From positions 2,046,001 through 2,110,000 of the forward strand of contig NC_014830.1 in assembly GCF_000184685.1 (NCBI RefSeq): DNA of 64,000 bases, given 5' to 3'. A program made the position numbers and the translations under genes. The stretch is from Intrasporangium calvum DSM 43043. Its GTDB lineage: Bacteria; Actinomycetota; Actinomycetes; Actinomycetales; Dermatophilaceae. Shown piece after piece: positions 36,540 to 46,938 of this stretch. The notes beneath the pieces were generated by a model that had not been told where the DNA came from, ran no database searches, and worked only from the letters and a program-made list of their open reading frames with translations. Position 1 is the stretch's first letter, and every line of letters starts with the position of its first letter.

Positions 36540-38822
36540 TCACGCCGTCGACTTGCCCCCGTTGACGCGGTAGACGTCGAAGACGCCGTCGATCCGACGG
36601 ACCGCCTTGATGACGTGCTCCAGGTGGGCTGGGTCACCCATCTCGAAGGTGAACCGCGAGATCGCCACCCGGTCCCGTGAGGTCTGCACGGACGCCGACA
36701 GGATGTTGACGTGCTGGTCCGAGAGCACTCGGGTCACGTCGCTGAGCAGCCGGTTGCGGTCGAGCGCCTCGACCTGGAGCTGGACAAGGAAGACGCTGGC
36801 CGATGACGGCGCCCACTCCACGTCGATGAGCCGCTCCGGGTTGGCGGTGAGCTGCGAGGCGTTGGTGCAGTCGACCCGGTGCACGGAGACGCCGCTCCCC
36901 CGCGTGACGAACCCCAGGATCGGGTCCCCGGGGACCGGGGTGCAGCACTTGGCCAGCTTGACCCACACGTCCGCCGTGCCCACGACGACGACGCCCGGGT
37001 CGCCGCCCTGGCGCCTGCGGGAAGAGCGAGTGGGGACGGTGGCCTCGGCCAGGTCCTCGGTGGCGCCCTCGACGCCCCCCATGGACGCGACGATCTTGCC
37101 GACGACGTGTTGGGCCGAGACATGCCCCTCCCCGACCGCCGCGTAGAGCGCCTCGATGTCCTGGTAGCGCAGGTCGGTCGCGACCGCCGTCATCGACTCG
37201 TGGCTCATCAGCCGCTGGAGCGGCAGGTTCTGCTTGCGCATCGCCTTGGCAATGCTCTCCTTGCCCGCGTCGATGGCCTCCTCGCGGCGCTCCTTGGAGA
37301 ACCAGGCCTTGATCTTGTTGCGGGCCCGCGCGCTCTTGACGAAGCCGAGCCAGTCCCGGCTCGGGCCGGCGCCGTCAGCCTTGGACGTGAGCACTTCGAC
37401 GACGTCGCCGTTCTCGAGGGTCGACTCGAGCGGGACGAGACGACCGTTGACCCGCGCGCCGATGCAGTGGTGGCCGACCTCGGTGTGGACGGCGTAGGCG
37501 AAGTCGACCGGGGTGCCGCCCACCGGGAGTGCGACGACCGAGCCCTTCGGGGTGAAGACGTAGACCTCGCTCGACCCCATCTCGAACCGCAAGGCGTCGA
37601 GGAACTCCCCCGGGTCCTCCGTCTCCCGCTGCCAGTCGAGCAGCTGGCGCAGCCAGGCCATGTCGTTCTGCGGAATGCCGTCACCGGGCTGGGCGGCTCC
37701 GCCGACCGTCTGGTCCTTGTACTTCCAGTGCGCGGCCACGCCGTACTCGGCCCGCCGGTGCATTGTGTGCGTGCGAATCTGGATCTCGACCGGCTTGCCC
37801 TGCGGACCGATGACCGTCGTGTGCAACGACTGGTACATGTTGAACTTCGGCATCGCGATGTAGTCCTTGAAGCGGCCGGGCACCGGATTCCAGCGCGCGT
37901 GCAGCGCGCCGAGCGCCGCGTAGCAGTCGCGGACCGTGTCGACGAGGACTCGCACCGCGACGAGGTCGTAGATGTCCTCGAAGTCGCGGCCGCGGACGAT
38001 CATCTTCTGGTAGACGGAGTAGTAGTGCTTGGGCCGCCCGGTGACGACCGCCTTGATCTTGGCCGCGGCGAGGTCCTCGGACACCTGCGCCCGCACTCCC
38101 GCGAGGTACTCCTCACGCGCCGGTGCGCGCTCGGCGACGAGCCGCACGATCTCGTCGTACACCTTCGGGTAGAGCGTCGCGAAGGACAGGTCCTCGAGCT
38201 CCCACTTGATGGTGTTCATCCCGAGCCGGTGCGCGAGCGGGGCGTAGATCTCGAGTGTCTCGTTCGCCTTGCGCTTGGCCGACTCGGCGCTCACGTAGCG
38301 CCAGGTCCGGGCGTTGTGGAGGCGGTCGGCGAGCTTGATGACGAGGACGCGGATGTCTCGGGCCATGGCGATGACCATCTTGCGCACCGTCTCGGCCTGG
38401 GCCGCCTCGCCATAGGTGACCTTGTCGAGCTTGGTGACCCCGTCGACGAGCATCGCGATCTCGTCACCGAAGTCCCGGCGCAGCTCGTCGAGGCCGTACG
38501 ACGTGTCCTCGACGGTGTCGTGGAGCAGCGCCGCGGCCAACGTGGGGGGTGTCATCCCCAGCTCGGCGAGGATGGTGGTCACGGCGAGCGGGTGGGTGAT
38601 GTACGCGTCACCGCTCTTGCGCATCTGGCCCTCGTGGGCCCTCTCTGCGACCGCGTAGGCCCGCTCGATGACCGACAGGTCAGCCTTGGGGTGGTTCTGT
38701 CGAACCGCCGTCATCAGCGGCTCGAGGACCGGGTTCCCGGAGGGCCGGCTCGCCCCGAACCGGGCAAAGCGAGCCCGCACCCGCGATGGGGCACTCAGCT
38801 CGCTCCGGACCTCCTCGCTCAT
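36540..38822 (-). CDS. rel: Bifunctional (p)ppGpp synthetase/hydrolase Rel
   Basis: A 760-residue RSH protein of normal actinobacterial length. In order: an HD hydrolase domain ([18 protein letters not shown], about residue 98), a synthetase domain ([20 protein letters not shown] and [20 protein letters not shown]), a TGS domain ([20 protein letters not shown]), a zinc-finger-type region with [12 protein letters not shown], and a C-terminal ACT domain. It sets the alarmone level in the stringent response. Upstream lie apt and secF in conserved order. Confidence 0.97.
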   Translation of the reverse strand: MSEEVRSELSAPSRVRARFARFGASRPSGNPVLEPLMTAVRQNHPKADLSVIERAYAVAERAHEGQMRKSGDAYITHPLAVTTILAELGMTPPTLAAALLHDTVEDTSYGLDELRRDFGDEIAMLVDGVTKLDKVTYGEAAQAETVRKMVIAMARDIRVLVIKLADRLHNARTWRYVSAESAKRKANETLEIYAPLAHRLGMNTIKWELEDLSFATLYPKVYDEIVRLVAERAPAREEYLAGVRAQVSEDLAAAKIKAVVTGRPKHYYSVYQKMIVRGRDFEDIYDLVAVRVLVDTVRDCYAALGALHARWNPVPGRFKDYIAMPKFNMYQSLHTTVIGPQGKPVEIQIRTHTMHRRAEYGVAAHWKYKDQTVGGAAQPGDGIPQNDMAWLRQLLDWQRETEDPGEFLDALRFEMGSSEVYVFTPKGSVVALPVGGTPVDFAYAVHTEVGHHCIGARVNGRLVPLESTLENGDVVEVLTSKADGAGPSRDWLGFVKSARARNKIKAWFSKERREEAIDAGKESIAKAMRKQNLPLQRLMSHESMTAVATDLRYQDIEALYAAVGEGHVSAQHVVGKIVASMGGVEGATEDLAEATVPTRSSRRRQGGDPGVVVVGTADVWVKLAKCCTPVPGDPILGFVTRGSGVSVHRVDCTNASQLTANPERLIDVEWAPSSASVFLVQLQVEALDRNRLLSDVTRVLSDQHVNILSASVQTSRDRVAISRFTFEMGDPAHLEHVIKAVRRIDGVFDVYRVNGGKSTA

Positions 38823-38848
38823 GAACCGAGTCTAGGGGGCCGCGCAAA

Positions 38849-39415
38849 TCAGACCGTGAGGATGGCGTTGACGTCCCGCCCGCCGAGACGTCGACGGCCA
38901 CCCAGGAACGCCAGCTCGAGGACGACCTCGATGGCCGTCACGTGGGCGCCGGCCCGCTCGACGAGGGCTGCGGTCGCCTCCGCCGTCCCACCGGTCGCGA
39001 GGACGTCGTCGATGATGAGGACGCGTTGCCCCGGCTCGAAGGCGTCGGTGTGCACCTCGATCTCGGCGTGACCGTACTCGAGGGAGTACGACTCCTTGAG
39101 GGTCTGCCCGGGCAGCTTCCCGGCCTTGCGGATCGGCACCATGCCGAGTCCGAGCTCGTACGCCACGGCCGCCCCGAGGATGAAGCCGCGCGCCTCGATC
39201 CCGACGACGACGTCGACCCGGCCGGCGTAGCGTCCCGCGATGTCCATGACCAGCGTCTTCATCGCGGGGCCGTCGGCGATGAGGGGGGTGAAGTCCTTGA
39301 ATACGACCCCCGGCGTGGGGAAGTCGGGAATGTCACGCAGGTGGGTGCGCACGACCTCCGCGACGTCGGCGCGCGAACCGTCGGTCGAGGCTTTCGCCCC
39401 CGGCACGACCGTCAC
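38849..39415 (-). CDS. apt: Adenine phosphoribosyltransferase
   Basis: A 188-residue purine salvage enzyme converting adenine and PRPP to AMP. It has PDFPTPGVVFKDFTPLIAD, GIEARGFILGAAVAYELG and the PRPP loop VLIIDDVLATGGTAEATAAL. The GTG start at 39415 overlaps the secF stop (GTGA); the alternative would remove the N-terminal about 12 residues. Confidence 0.95.
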   Translation of the reverse strand: MTVVPGAKASTDGSRADVAEVVRTHLRDIPDFPTPGVVFKDFTPLIADGPAMKTLVMDIAGRYAGRVDVVVGIEARGFILGAAVAYELGLGMVPIRKAGKLPGQTLKESYSLEYGHAEIEVHTDAFEPGQRVLIIDDVLATGGTAEATAALVERAGAHVTAIEVVLELAFLGGRRRLGGRDVNAILTV

Positions 39416-40575
39416 CTCTTGGACTTGGGCGGGCGCCGCGGCTGGTTGCGCGGACCGGCTTGGACGTACTTGTGCACGGGACGGGCCGCGCTGGGCACCG
39501 GGCCGGGGGCCACCGGCTCGCCGACCCCGTCGGCACCGACGCTGACCGGCTCCCCGGCCGGCAGGACACCCGGTGCACTCCGCTCGTCCACGGCGCCCCG
39601 CTTGGCGGTGTGGCGGGCCACGTAGCGTTCGAGGTCGACGACGGCCGGCTCCTTCTGACGCAGCTGCACGAGCATCGGGGTGGCGATGAAGATCGAGGAG
39701 TAGGCGCCGACGCCGATGCCGATGAACAGGGCGAGCGAGAGGTCGAGCAGGGTGCCCGGGCCGAGCATGGTGAAGCCGACGAAGAGGATCGCTGCGATGG
39801 GCAGCAGTGCGACGACGGTCGTGTTGATCGAGCGGACCAGGGTCTGGTTGACGGCCAGGTTGGCGGCCTGGTTGTACGTCATCCGCTTGGTCCGGAAGGC
39901 CTCGGCGGTGTTCTCGCGGACCTTGTCGAACACGACGACGGTGTCGTACAGCGAGTAGCCGAGGATCGTCAGGAAGCCGATCATCGACGAGGGCGTGATC
40001 TCGAAGCCGAACAGCGAGTAGATGCCGACCGTGATGAGGAGGTCGTGCAGCAGTGCGGTGAGCCCCGCGAGCGCCATCTTCCAGGTCCGGAAGTAGAGCG
40101 CCATGACGAGGGTGACGAGGACGAGGAAGACGATGAGCCCGCGGAGCGCCTGCTCACTGACGGCGGCGCCCCAGCTGGGGCCGATGAGGGTGGAGCTGAC
40201 CGTCTCGCGTCCGACGTCGAAGGTCTTGGCCAGGGTCGTCCGAGCCGCGTCGGTCTTGTCCTGGGCCGTCTCGGTCTGGACTCGCACCGTGTTGGCCCCG
40301 ACGACGGTCGCGGTCACCGTGCCGGGGATCCCGGCCTCACCGATCGCCTCCTGTGCCTTGGCCTCGTAGTTCTGGGTGTTCGTGACGCCGAGGACGCGGA
40401 ACTCCATGCCACCACGGAACTCGATGCCGAAGTTGAGCCCGTTGAGCAGGATCCCAGCGAGGGCGATGGCGATGAGCACGGCGGAGAACCCGTACCACGT
40501 CTTGCGACGCTGCACGAAGTCGATCGACCGACGCCCGGTGTAGAGGTCGTTGCCGAACTGGGCGAAGTTGATCAT
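39412..40575 (-). CDS. secF: Protein translocase subunit SecF
   Basis: A 387-residue membrane protein of the SecDF complex using the proton gradient to assist export. It begins MINFAQFGNDLYTGRRSIDFV, with TM1, the periplasmic base (FGIEFRGGMEFRV), TM2-6 including GYSLYDTVVVFDKVREN and a cytoplasmic Pro-rich tail that is longer than average. Its ATG overlaps the secD stop (ATGA). Confidence 0.96.
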   Translation of the reverse strand: MINFAQFGNDLYTGRRSIDFVQRRKTWYGFSAVLIAIALAGILLNGLNFGIEFRGGMEFRVLGVTNTQNYEAKAQEAIGEAGIPGTVTATVVGANTVRVQTETAQDKTDAARTTLAKTFDVGRETVSSTLIGPSWGAAVSEQALRGLIVFLVLVTLVMALYFRTWKMALAGLTALLHDLLITVGIYSLFGFEITPSSMIGFLTILGYSLYDTVVVFDKVRENTAEAFRTKRMTYNQAANLAVNQTLVRSINTTVVALLPIAAILFVGFTMLGPGTLLDLSLALFIGIGVGAYSSIFIATPMLVQLRQKEPAVVDLERYVARHTAKRGAVDERSAPGVLPAGEPVSVGADGVGEPVAPGPVPSAARPVHKYVQAGPRNQPRRPPKSKR

Positions 40576-42452
40576 GAGTGGGCCTTCCCCTCGGCGAGCT
40601 GCGTCGCGCGGGTGACGGTCGGGGCGCTGGCCGGCCGGAACTGGCCGCGGCCGCGGTAGCGCGGAGACTCCTTGGCGCCGAGCCGTTCCGGGTCGAGTCC
40701 GGACCACTTGTGCCCGTTGCCGAAGAACTCGGTGCGGGCGAGCAGCTGGACCATCGGGTGGGTGAAGAGCATGACGACGGCGAGGTCGATCAACGTCGTC
40801 AGACCCAGTGTGAAGGCGAAGCCGCGCACGTTGGCGGAGGCGAGCACGTAGAGGACCACGGCCGCCAGCAGGTTGACCGCGTCGGCGGCGATGATGGTGC
40901 GGCGGGCGCGTTTCCAGCCGGTCTCGACGGCGGCGACGAGCGGCCGCCCCTCGCGCACCTCGTCTCGGATGCGTTCGAAGTAGACGATGAAGCTGTCTGC
41001 GGTCACACCGATGGCGACGATCGCGCCGGTGACGCCCGCCATGGTCAGGCGGAAGCCGTGCGTCGTGCCGAGCACGACGAGGGCCAGGTAGGTCAGGGTG
41101 GCCGCGACGACGAGCGAGATGACCGTCACCATGCCGAGGGCGCGGTACTGGAACATCGAATAGACGACGACGAGGATGAGGCCGATCAGGCCCGCGAGCA
41201 GGCCGAGGCGGAGCTGCTCCTCACCGAGCTGGGGGGTGATGGTGTCGTTGGTCTGGAGGGCGAACGACATCGGCAGGGCACCGAACTTCAGCTGCTCGGC
41301 GAGTCGTTGGGCCGAGTCGATCGTGAACGACCCGGTGATCGAGGCTCGACCGTCGCTGATGACGGCCTTGGCCTGCGGGGCGGTGATGACCCGCTTGTCG
41401 AGGACGACCGCGAACTGGTCGAGCGGCGGCTGGCCCTGCAGGCCGACGAGGCGCTTGGTCACCTCGGCGAACGTGGCGCGGCCGGAGTCCTTGAACGACA
41501 GGCGGACCTCGACGATGGAGGTCGGCTGACCGGTCGGGCCGGGCTGGTAACCGCTCGTGGCGTCGCCGATCTCGCTGCCGTCGATCTCGACGGGGCCGAG
41601 GACGTACTTGGACACGCCGTCCTCGCCGCAGGTCGCCATCGGGGCGTCCTTGAGGTCGGTCGCGCGGTCGACGGCACCCGGCTCGAGACAGTTGAGGCCG
41701 ACGTACTCCTTGGCGACCTTCGCGGCGGCCTGGTCGGCTTTGGCCTGCTCCCAGCCGAGGGTCAGCAGGCCTCGGCTCGTCTGGGCGGCGATGGCAGCCT
41801 CGAGCTCGGCCCCGGTCGGGGCGGGCGGCGCCTCGGTCGAGGCGGGGGTCGTCGCCGTGCTCGCCGGCGACCCCGTGGCCGAGGTGGTGGGAGCCGTCGT
41901 GGCCGCCCGCAGCCCCTCGGGGATGACGCCGCTGGCTGCCGTGGTGCTGGCGGAGGGGGTCGGGGTGCCGGTCGTCGTGGCGGTACCCGACGAGGTGCCG
42001 GTGGTCGCGGTGCCGGACGGCGTTCCCTCGGGGGTGGCCTGGGGAGCGGCCCGCTCGAAGTCCTGGACGAAGACGGCCCGGAAGCGCAGCTGGGACGGCT
42101 TGCGGATCGCGTCGAGCTGCTCCTCGGAGGGGGTTCCCGGGATGGCGACGACGATGTTGCGGCCGCCCTGGGTGGAGATCTCGCTCTCGGCGACGCCGTT
42201 GGCGTCGATGCGCTGGCGGATGATCTCGACGGCGCGGTCGAGCTGGCCGGGGTTGACCGCGGAGCCGTCCTCGATGACCGGGGCGAGCACCATCTCCGTG
42301 CCGCCCTCGAGGTCGAGGCCGAGCCGTGGGGTCAGCTGGCCGCCGGCCCACTGGAACAGTCCCCCGGCCAGCACGGCGAGGCCGACGGTCAGGGCGAGCA
42401 GGACAGCGAGGCTCCGCAGAGCTGCCTTCTTCGTCGTGATGCTACGAGCCAC
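40572..42452 (-). CDS. secD: Protein translocase subunit SecD
   Basis: A 626-residue partner of SecF. It has TM1, GLDLEGGTEMVLAPV, AIDG-type P1 domain, and C-terminal TM2-6 with ATGVTADSFIVYFERIRDEV-like GAIVAIGVTADSFIVYFERI. An actinobacterial insertion of Thr/Ser/Pro-rich sequence (about residues 140-215, e.g. TATTGTSSGTATTTGTPTPS) interrupts the first domain; such insertions are known in the phylum but its length here is large. Encoded between yajC and secF. Confidence 0.95.
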   Translation of the reverse strand: MARSITTKKAALRSLAVLLALTVGLAVLAGGLFQWAGGQLTPRLGLDLEGGTEMVLAPVIEDGSAVNPGQLDRAVEIIRQRIDANGVAESEISTQGGRNIVVAIPGTPSEEQLDAIRKPSQLRFRAVFVQDFERAAPQATPEGTPSGTATTGTSSGTATTTGTPTPSASTTAASGVIPEGLRAATTAPTTSATGSPASTATTPASTEAPPAPTGAELEAAIAAQTSRGLLTLGWEQAKADQAAAKVAKEYVGLNCLEPGAVDRATDLKDAPMATCGEDGVSKYVLGPVEIDGSEIGDATSGYQPGPTGQPTSIVEVRLSFKDSGRATFAEVTKRLVGLQGQPPLDQFAVVLDKRVITAPQAKAVISDGRASITGSFTIDSAQRLAEQLKFGALPMSFALQTNDTITPQLGEEQLRLGLLAGLIGLILVVVYSMFQYRALGMVTVISLVVAATLTYLALVVLGTTHGFRLTMAGVTGAIVAIGVTADSFIVYFERIRDEVREGRPLVAAVETGWKRARRTIIAADAVNLLAAVVLYVLASANVRGFAFTLGLTTLIDLAVVMLFTHPMVQLLARTEFFGNGHKWSGLDPERLGAKESPRYRGRGQFRPASAPTVTRATQLAEGKAHS

Positions 42453-42461
42453 GGGTGGGCC

Positions 42462-42785
42462 TCACTGACCGGGTTCGGAGGAGTCGTCCGACTGCGGCCG
42501 GGCGGGTTGCGGGGCGGTCACGTCGGCCTGCTTCATGGCCACCGCCCTGCGGTCGAAGCGCATGATCAGGCCGTCGGCCACCTCGAGGTGGGCGCTGATG
42601 TCGTCGAGGTGCCGGATCGTGCCGAAGATGCCCGACGAGGTGACGACCTGGTCACCCACGTTGAGGGAGGAGTTGAACTGGCGCATCTGCTTCGTGCGCC
42701 GGTTGGCACTCCAGAACATCCAGCCCAGCAGCAGCAGCGGCAGGGCCAGGATGATCAACGAGTTGGCCCCGTTGCCGTTATCCAT
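42462..42785 (-). CDS. yajC: Preprotein translocase subunit YajC
   Basis: A 107-residue protein with one N-terminal membrane segment (LIILALPLLLLGWMFWS) and the YajC core NVGDQVVTSSGIFGTIRHLDD. It associates with SecDF. ATG 42785 (MDNGNGANS) is chosen; the frame extends to 42836 but has no ribosome site there. secD follows after 9 nt. Confidence 0.92.
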   Translation of the reverse strand: MDNGNGANSLIILALPLLLLGWMFWSANRRTKQMRQFNSSLNVGDQVVTSSGIFGTIRHLDDISAHLEVADGLIMRFDRRAVAMKQADVTAPQPARPQSDDSSEPGQ

Positions 42786-42948
42786 ATCAGGCTCAATCCT
42801 TCGACTTCTCGTTCCGGGCAGCACGCGGCCCAGCATGGGGTGGGCTCCACGTCAACGTCCGGAGGCACTTGATGGTGCCACGGCGACGGCGGAGGCGCCC
42901 GCAGGAGTCTACGTCCGGCGTGCGGGTTTGTCAGACCGAGATGAGGCC

Positions 42949-42963
42949 GTATGCCGTTGGGCT
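42949..42963 (+). repeat. Copy of the 15-bp scattered motif
   Basis: GTATGCCGTTGGGCT (one mismatch) in the 209-bp gap between ruvB and yajC. Confidence 0.75.
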
Positions 42964-42994
42964 CGGTCACGTTTTGGCCGCGGTCGCGCCGTGG

Positions 42995-44098
42995 TCACGT
43001 CTCGAACCGTCCGTTTGTCCCCTCCTCGAGCGGCAGGGTGGCCCCCCACAGTCCCTGCGCGTCGAGCGGTGCGGTCAGCCCGAGGTGCTGCCAGGCCAGC
43101 GCGGACGCGGCCCGCCCGCGCGGGGTGCGCACCATGAAGCCCTCCCTGACGAGGAACGGCTCGGCGACGGTCTCGACCGTGTCGGGCTCCTCCCCCACGG
43201 CGACGGCCAGCGTGGACAGCCCCACCGGACCGCCGCCGAAACGTCGGCAGAGCGCGTCGAGGACGGCGCGGTCGAGCCGGTCGAGGCCTCGCTCGTCGAC
43301 GTCGAAGAGCTCGAGTGCCTGGCGGGCGGCAGCCTGCGTGACCCGGTCCTCGCCGTGGACCTGCGCCCAGTCGCGCACCCGGCGGAGGAGCCGGTTCGCG
43401 ATCCGGGGCGTTCCCCGCGAGCGCACGGAGATCTCGACGATGCCGTCCTCGTCCGCGTCGAGGCCGAGGAGGCGGGCGGAGCGGTGCAGGATCGTCACGA
43501 GGTCGCTCGGGTCGTAGAAGTCGAGGTGGCCGGTGAACCCGAAGCGGTCGCGCAGCGGGGCCGGCAGCAGCCCGGCCCGGGTCGTGGCGCCGACGACGGT
43601 GAAGGGCGGCAGCTCGAGCGGGATGGCCGTCGCGCCCGGGCCCTTGCCGATGATGACGTCGACGCGGAAGTCCTCCATCGCGAGGTAGAGCATCTCCTCC
43701 GCGGCGCGCGACATCCGGTGGATCTCGTCGAGGAAGAGGACCTCCCCCTCCGCGAGCGAGGAGAGGACGGAGGCGAGGTCGCCAGCGTGCTGGATCGCGG
43801 GCCCGGACGTGATCCGGATGGGCTGCTCCAGCTCGCTGGCCACGATCATCGCGAGGGTGGTCTTGCCGAGGCCCGGCGGGCCGGAGAGCAGCACGTGGTC
43901 CGGTGGCGTGCCGCGTCCCTTCGCCGCCCGAAGGACGAGCCCGAGCTGGTCGCGGACCCGGGTCTGCCCGGGAAAGTCGTCGAGTCGCCGCGGCCGGAGG
44001 GCTGCTTCGACCTGCCGGTCGTCGGGATCGCTGCGGGCGTCGACGATCCGGGCGGTCGCCTCGTAGGACTGGTCCCAGCCCTGCTCGTCGACGGTCAT
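42995..44098 (-). CDS. ruvB: Holliday junction branch migration ATPase RuvB
   Basis: A 367-residue AAA+ motor. It has [12 protein letters not shown], Walker [13 protein letters not shown], Walker [10 protein letters not shown], sensor 1 [19 protein letters not shown] and the C-terminal winged helix ending in a GF-type hydrophobic tail. The ATG at 44098 overlaps the ruvA stop by 4 bp. Confidence 0.97.
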   Translation of the reverse strand: MTVDEQGWDQSYEATARIVDARSDPDDRQVEAALRPRRLDDFPGQTRVRDQLGLVLRAAKGRGTPPDHVLLSGPPGLGKTTLAMIVASELEQPIRITSGPAIQHAGDLASVLSSLAEGEVLFLDEIHRMSRAAEEMLYLAMEDFRVDVIIGKGPGATAIPLELPPFTVVGATTRAGLLPAPLRDRFGFTGHLDFYDPSDLVTILHRSARLLGLDADEDGIVEISVRSRGTPRIANRLLRRVRDWAQVHGEDRVTQAAARQALELFDVDERGLDRLDRAVLDALCRRFGGGPVGLSTLAVAVGEEPDTVETVAEPFLVREGFMVRTPRGRAASALAWQHLGLTAPLDAQGLWGATLPLEEGTNGRFET

Positions 44099-44700
44099 CG
44101 GCCCAGCTCGCGCAGCGCCGCCCGCAGCATCGCGGAGACGCTGGCCCCGTCGGCGGCCTGGGGGGCGACCCGGTCGAGGGCGTCGTCGGCCTGCCGCACC
44201 GTCCAGCCGAGGCCGACCAGGGCCTCGCGGACCTGCTCGCGCCACGGCTCGCCGTCCATGCGCTGGTGCCCGATGCTCGCGCCGTCGCTCGACCCGGCGA
44301 GCGCGCCGAGCTTGTCGCGCAGCTCGAGGACGAGCCGCTCGGCGCCCTTCTTGCCGATCCCCGGCACCTTGGTCAGGGCCGCGATGTCGCCCGAGCCCAG
44401 GGCCCGGCGCACGGACGTGGGGTCGTGCACTGCGAGCACCGCCAGGGCCAGGCGGGGCCCGACCCCGGAGACCGTCTGCACCGTCTCGAAGACGTGCTTC
44501 TCCTCCTCCGTCGCGAACCCGTAGAGCGTCAGGGAGTCCTCCCGCACCACGAGCGTCGTGGCGAGGTCGGCGGGCTGGCCGATCCGCAGCGCGGCGGCGG
44601 TGGCCGGTGTCGTGTGGACGAGCATGCCCACCCCACCCACGGCCACGACGACCGAGTCGAGGCCTGCCTTGAGGACGGTTCCGGACAGCGAGGCGATCAT
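44095..44700 (-). CDS. ruvA: Holliday junction DNA helicase subunit RuvA
   Basis: A 201-residue protein with an OB domain ([20 protein letters not shown]), tandem helix-hairpin-helix motifs ([14 protein letters not shown] and [20 protein letters not shown]) and the C-terminal RuvB-binding domain. It holds the four-way junction for RuvB. ATG 44700 overlaps the ruvC stop. Confidence 0.97.
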   Translation of the reverse strand: MIASLSGTVLKAGLDSVVVAVGGVGMLVHTTPATAAALRIGQPADLATTLVVREDSLTLYGFATEEEKHVFETVQTVSGVGPRLALAVLAVHDPTSVRRALGSGDIAALTKVPGIGKKGAERLVLELRDKLGALAGSSDGASIGHQRMDGEPWREQVREALVGLGWTVRQADDALDRVAPQAADGASVSAMLRAALRELGR

Positions 44701-45275
44701 CTGCGGGGCGCTCCAGCGGTGGGGACGGGGTTGGGTCGGGTCGCCGTGCGGGCGGCGAGGGTCGTGGCGTGTGCCTCCGCGGCCGCGGCGAGGCGGTTCT
44801 GGGTGCCGCCGCGCCACACGTGGCAGATCGCCAGCGCGAGCGCGTCGGCGGCGTCGGCGGGGCGCGGCGCGTGGTCGAGCCCGAGCAGCCGGGTGACCAT
44901 CGTCGTCACCTGGCGCTTGTCGGCCCGTCCGCTGCCGCTGACCGCTGCCTTGACCTCGGTCGGGGTGTGCAGCGTCACGGGGAGGCCGCGACGCTCGGCC
45001 AGCATCATGACGATGCCCGTGCACTGGGCTGTGCCCAGCACGGTCGAGAGGTTGGTGTCGGCGAAGACCCGCTCGATGGCGACGGCCTCGGGTCGGGTCC
45101 GCTCGAACCACTCGCGCAGCTCTTCCTCGAGGGCGACGAGCCGCTTCGGCGTGGCGTCGGTCGACGGAGTCCGGATGACGCCGACCTCGACGAGCGAGAG
45201 CCGGCGACCGGGCAGGCCGTCGATGACACCGACGCCGCACCGGGTGAGGCCCGGGTCCACCGCGAGGACGCGCAC
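44697..45275 (-). CDS. ruvC: Holliday junction resolvase RuvC
   Basis: A 192-residue RNase-H-fold nuclease. The catalytic acids are the first Asp in [15 protein letters not shown], Glu in [17 protein letters not shown], and Asp residues in [18 protein letters not shown] 45275 has GGAGG 8 nt upstream. First gene of the ruvCAB operon; the 165-bp gap to yebC contains a repeat copy. Confidence 0.95.
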   Translation of the reverse strand: MRVLAVDPGLTRCGVGVIDGLPGRRLSLVEVGVIRTPSTDATPKRLVALEEELREWFERTRPEAVAIERVFADTNLSTVLGTAQCTGIVMMLAERRGLPVTLHTPTEVKAAVSGSGRADKRQVTTMVTRLLGLDHAPRPADAADALALAICHVWRGGTQNRLAAAAEAHATTLAARTATRPNPVPTAGAPRR

Positions 45276-45391
45276 GACCCACCTCCAGACTTGATCAGCT
45301 GACCGAACACGTGTTCGGCTCCACCGTAACGGCACCCTCCCCCGGAGCGACGGAAGGCACGCCGCGCGCGGCGTGCCTTCGGCGCGGACCG

Positions 45392-45406
45392 AACCCAGCG
45401 GCATAC
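45392..45406 (-). repeat. Copy of the 15-bp scattered motif
   Basis: GTATGCCGCTGGGTT on the minus strand (one mismatch), between yebC and ruvC. Confidence 0.75.
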
Positions 45407-45439
45407 GGCAGCACCGCCGCCCCGTGGCTCGGTCGGCCG

Positions 45440-46210
45440 TCACTCCTCGCTGTCGAGCTGCTCGAGGACGTCGTCGGGGATGTCGCCGTTGGCGTAGACG
45501 TTCTGGACGTCGTCGCTGTCCTCGAGGGCGTCGATGCAGCGGATCATCTTCTTCGCGCCGTCGAGGTCCAGCGGAACCTGGAGGTTGGGCACGAACGACG
45601 CCTCCGCCGAGTCGTAGTCGATCCCCGCCTGCTGCAGCGCGGTGCGCACCGCGACGAAGTCACTCGCCTCGGAGACGATCTCCCACGTCTCGCCGTTGTC
45701 GTTGACCTCCTCGGCGCCCGCGTCGAGGACGACCTCGAGGATCTGCTCCTCTGACAACTCGCCCGAGGTCGTGGCTTTGAGGACGATGACGACGCCCTTG
45801 CGGCTGAAGACGTAGGCGACCGAGCCGGGGTCGGCGAGCTGGCCGCCGTTGCGGGTCAAGGCGGTCCGGACCTCGGCCGCCGCTCGGTTTCGGTTGTCGG
45901 TGAGGCACTCGATCAGCAGGGCGACCCCGTTGGGGGCATAGCCCTCGTACATGATCGTCTGGTAGTCCGACCCGCCGGCCTCGGCGCCCGAGCCGCGCTT
46001 GAGGGCGCGGTCGATGTTGTCGTTGGGGACCGAGGTCTTCTTCGCCTTCTGGATCGCGTCGTAGAGCGTCGGGTTGCCTGCCGGGTCACCACCGCCCTGC
46101 CGCGCCGCCACCTCGATGTTCTTGATGAGCTTGGCGAAGAGCTTGCCGCGCTTGGCGTCCTTGGCCGCCTTCTGGTGCTTCGTGGTGGCCCATTTGGAGT
46201 GGCCGCTCAT
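45440..46210 (-). CDS. YebC/PmpR family protein (TACO1 family)
   Basis: A 256-residue protein beginning [20 protein letters not shown], the standard YebC start. It continues with [19 protein letters not shown] and the acidic C-terminal domain. Members act as transcription regulators or, as shown more recently, relieve ribosome stalling on proline-rich sequence; which applies here is unknown. It lies between pdxT and ruvC as in Rv2603c. Confidence 0.95.
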   Translation of the reverse strand: MSGHSKWATTKHQKAAKDAKRGKLFAKLIKNIEVAARQGGGDPAGNPTLYDAIQKAKKTSVPNDNIDRALKRGSGAEAGGSDYQTIMYEGYAPNGVALLIECLTDNRNRAAAEVRTALTRNGGQLADPGSVAYVFSRKGVVIVLKATTSGELSEEQILEVVLDAGAEEVNDNGETWEIVSEASDFVAVRTALQQAGIDYDSAEASFVPNLQVPLDLDGAKKMIRCIDALEDSDDVQNVYANGDIPDDVLEQLDSEE

Positions 46211-46256
46211 GCAGTTCCCTCGCGTTCCGTTTCTGATGCGTTCGCCCGCTGGCCGG

Positions 46257-46856
46257 TCAGCGGCACTGCTCGACGATCCTGACGAACTCGGCATGGATCC
46301 GGCGATCGTCACCGACTTCCGGGTGGAAGGAGGTCGCCATGAGGTTTCCCTGCCGAACCGCGACGATCCTACCGGCGGCGGCTCCGTGGCTCACGCGCGC
46401 AAGGACCTCGACCCCGTCGCCGACCGCCTCGACCCAAGGGGCGCGGATGAATACGGCGTGCACCGTCCCCGCGAGGCCCACGTAGTCGAGGTCGGTCTCG
46501 AAGGAGTCGACCTGCCGGCCGAAGGCGTTGCGCCGCACCGTCATGTCGATCCCGCCGAGCGTCTCCTGGTCGGGGCGCGCGTCGGCGATCCGGTCGGCGA
46601 GCATGATCATCCCGGCACACGACCCGTAGACCGGCATGCCGTTCGCGATCCGCTTCCGGAGGGGCTCCTGCAGCTCGAAGGCCCGGACGAGCTTGTCCAT
46701 CACCGTCGACTCCCCGCCGGGGATGACGAGCGCGTCGACCGCGTCGACCTCGTGCGGCCGCCGGACCGTGACCGCAGCGACGCCGAGGTCGGTGAGGGCC
46801 GCGACGTGCTCGCGCACGTCGCCCTGGACGGCGAGGACGCCGATGGTGACTGTCAC
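46257..46856 (-). CDS. pdxT: Pyridoxal 5'-phosphate synthase glutaminase subunit PdxT
   Basis: A 199-residue class I glutaminase that feeds ammonia to PdxS. It has the oxyanion strand [14 protein letters not shown], the nucleophile Cys in [13 protein letters not shown] and the His-x-Glu of [13 protein letters not shown] 46856 is the start. In most actinobacteria pdxS and pdxT are near neighbours on the same strand; here two plus-strand genes stand between them. Confidence 0.95.
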   Translation of the reverse strand: MTVTIGVLAVQGDVREHVAALTDLGVAAVTVRRPHEVDAVDALVIPGGESTVMDKLVRAFELQEPLRKRIANGMPVYGSCAGMIMLADRIADARPDQETLGGIDMTVRRNAFGRQVDSFETDLDYVGLAGTVHAVFIRAPWVEAVGDGVEVLARVSHGAAAGRIVAVRQGNLMATSFHPEVGDDRRIHAEFVRIVEQCR

Positions 46857-46868
46857 AAACCCCAGATC

Positions 46869-46883
46869 GTATGCCGCTGGGCT
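46869..46883 (+). repeat. Exact copy of the 15-bp scattered motif
   Basis: GTATGCCGCTGGGCT, exact, just upstream of the pdxT start and followed by GGCTCAGCG, the start of a partly lost inverted copy. Confidence 0.85.
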
Positions 46884-46938
46884 GGCTCAGCGTGAATCCG
46901 CGGTCCGAGCCCCCTGCGGCCCGAGGTACGTTCTGCGC

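Noticed and set aside
36540-38822. Toxin-antitoxin or phage-defence system near rel and ruvCAB
   Set aside because: All genes there are housekeeping with conserved order; nothing resembles a defence module.
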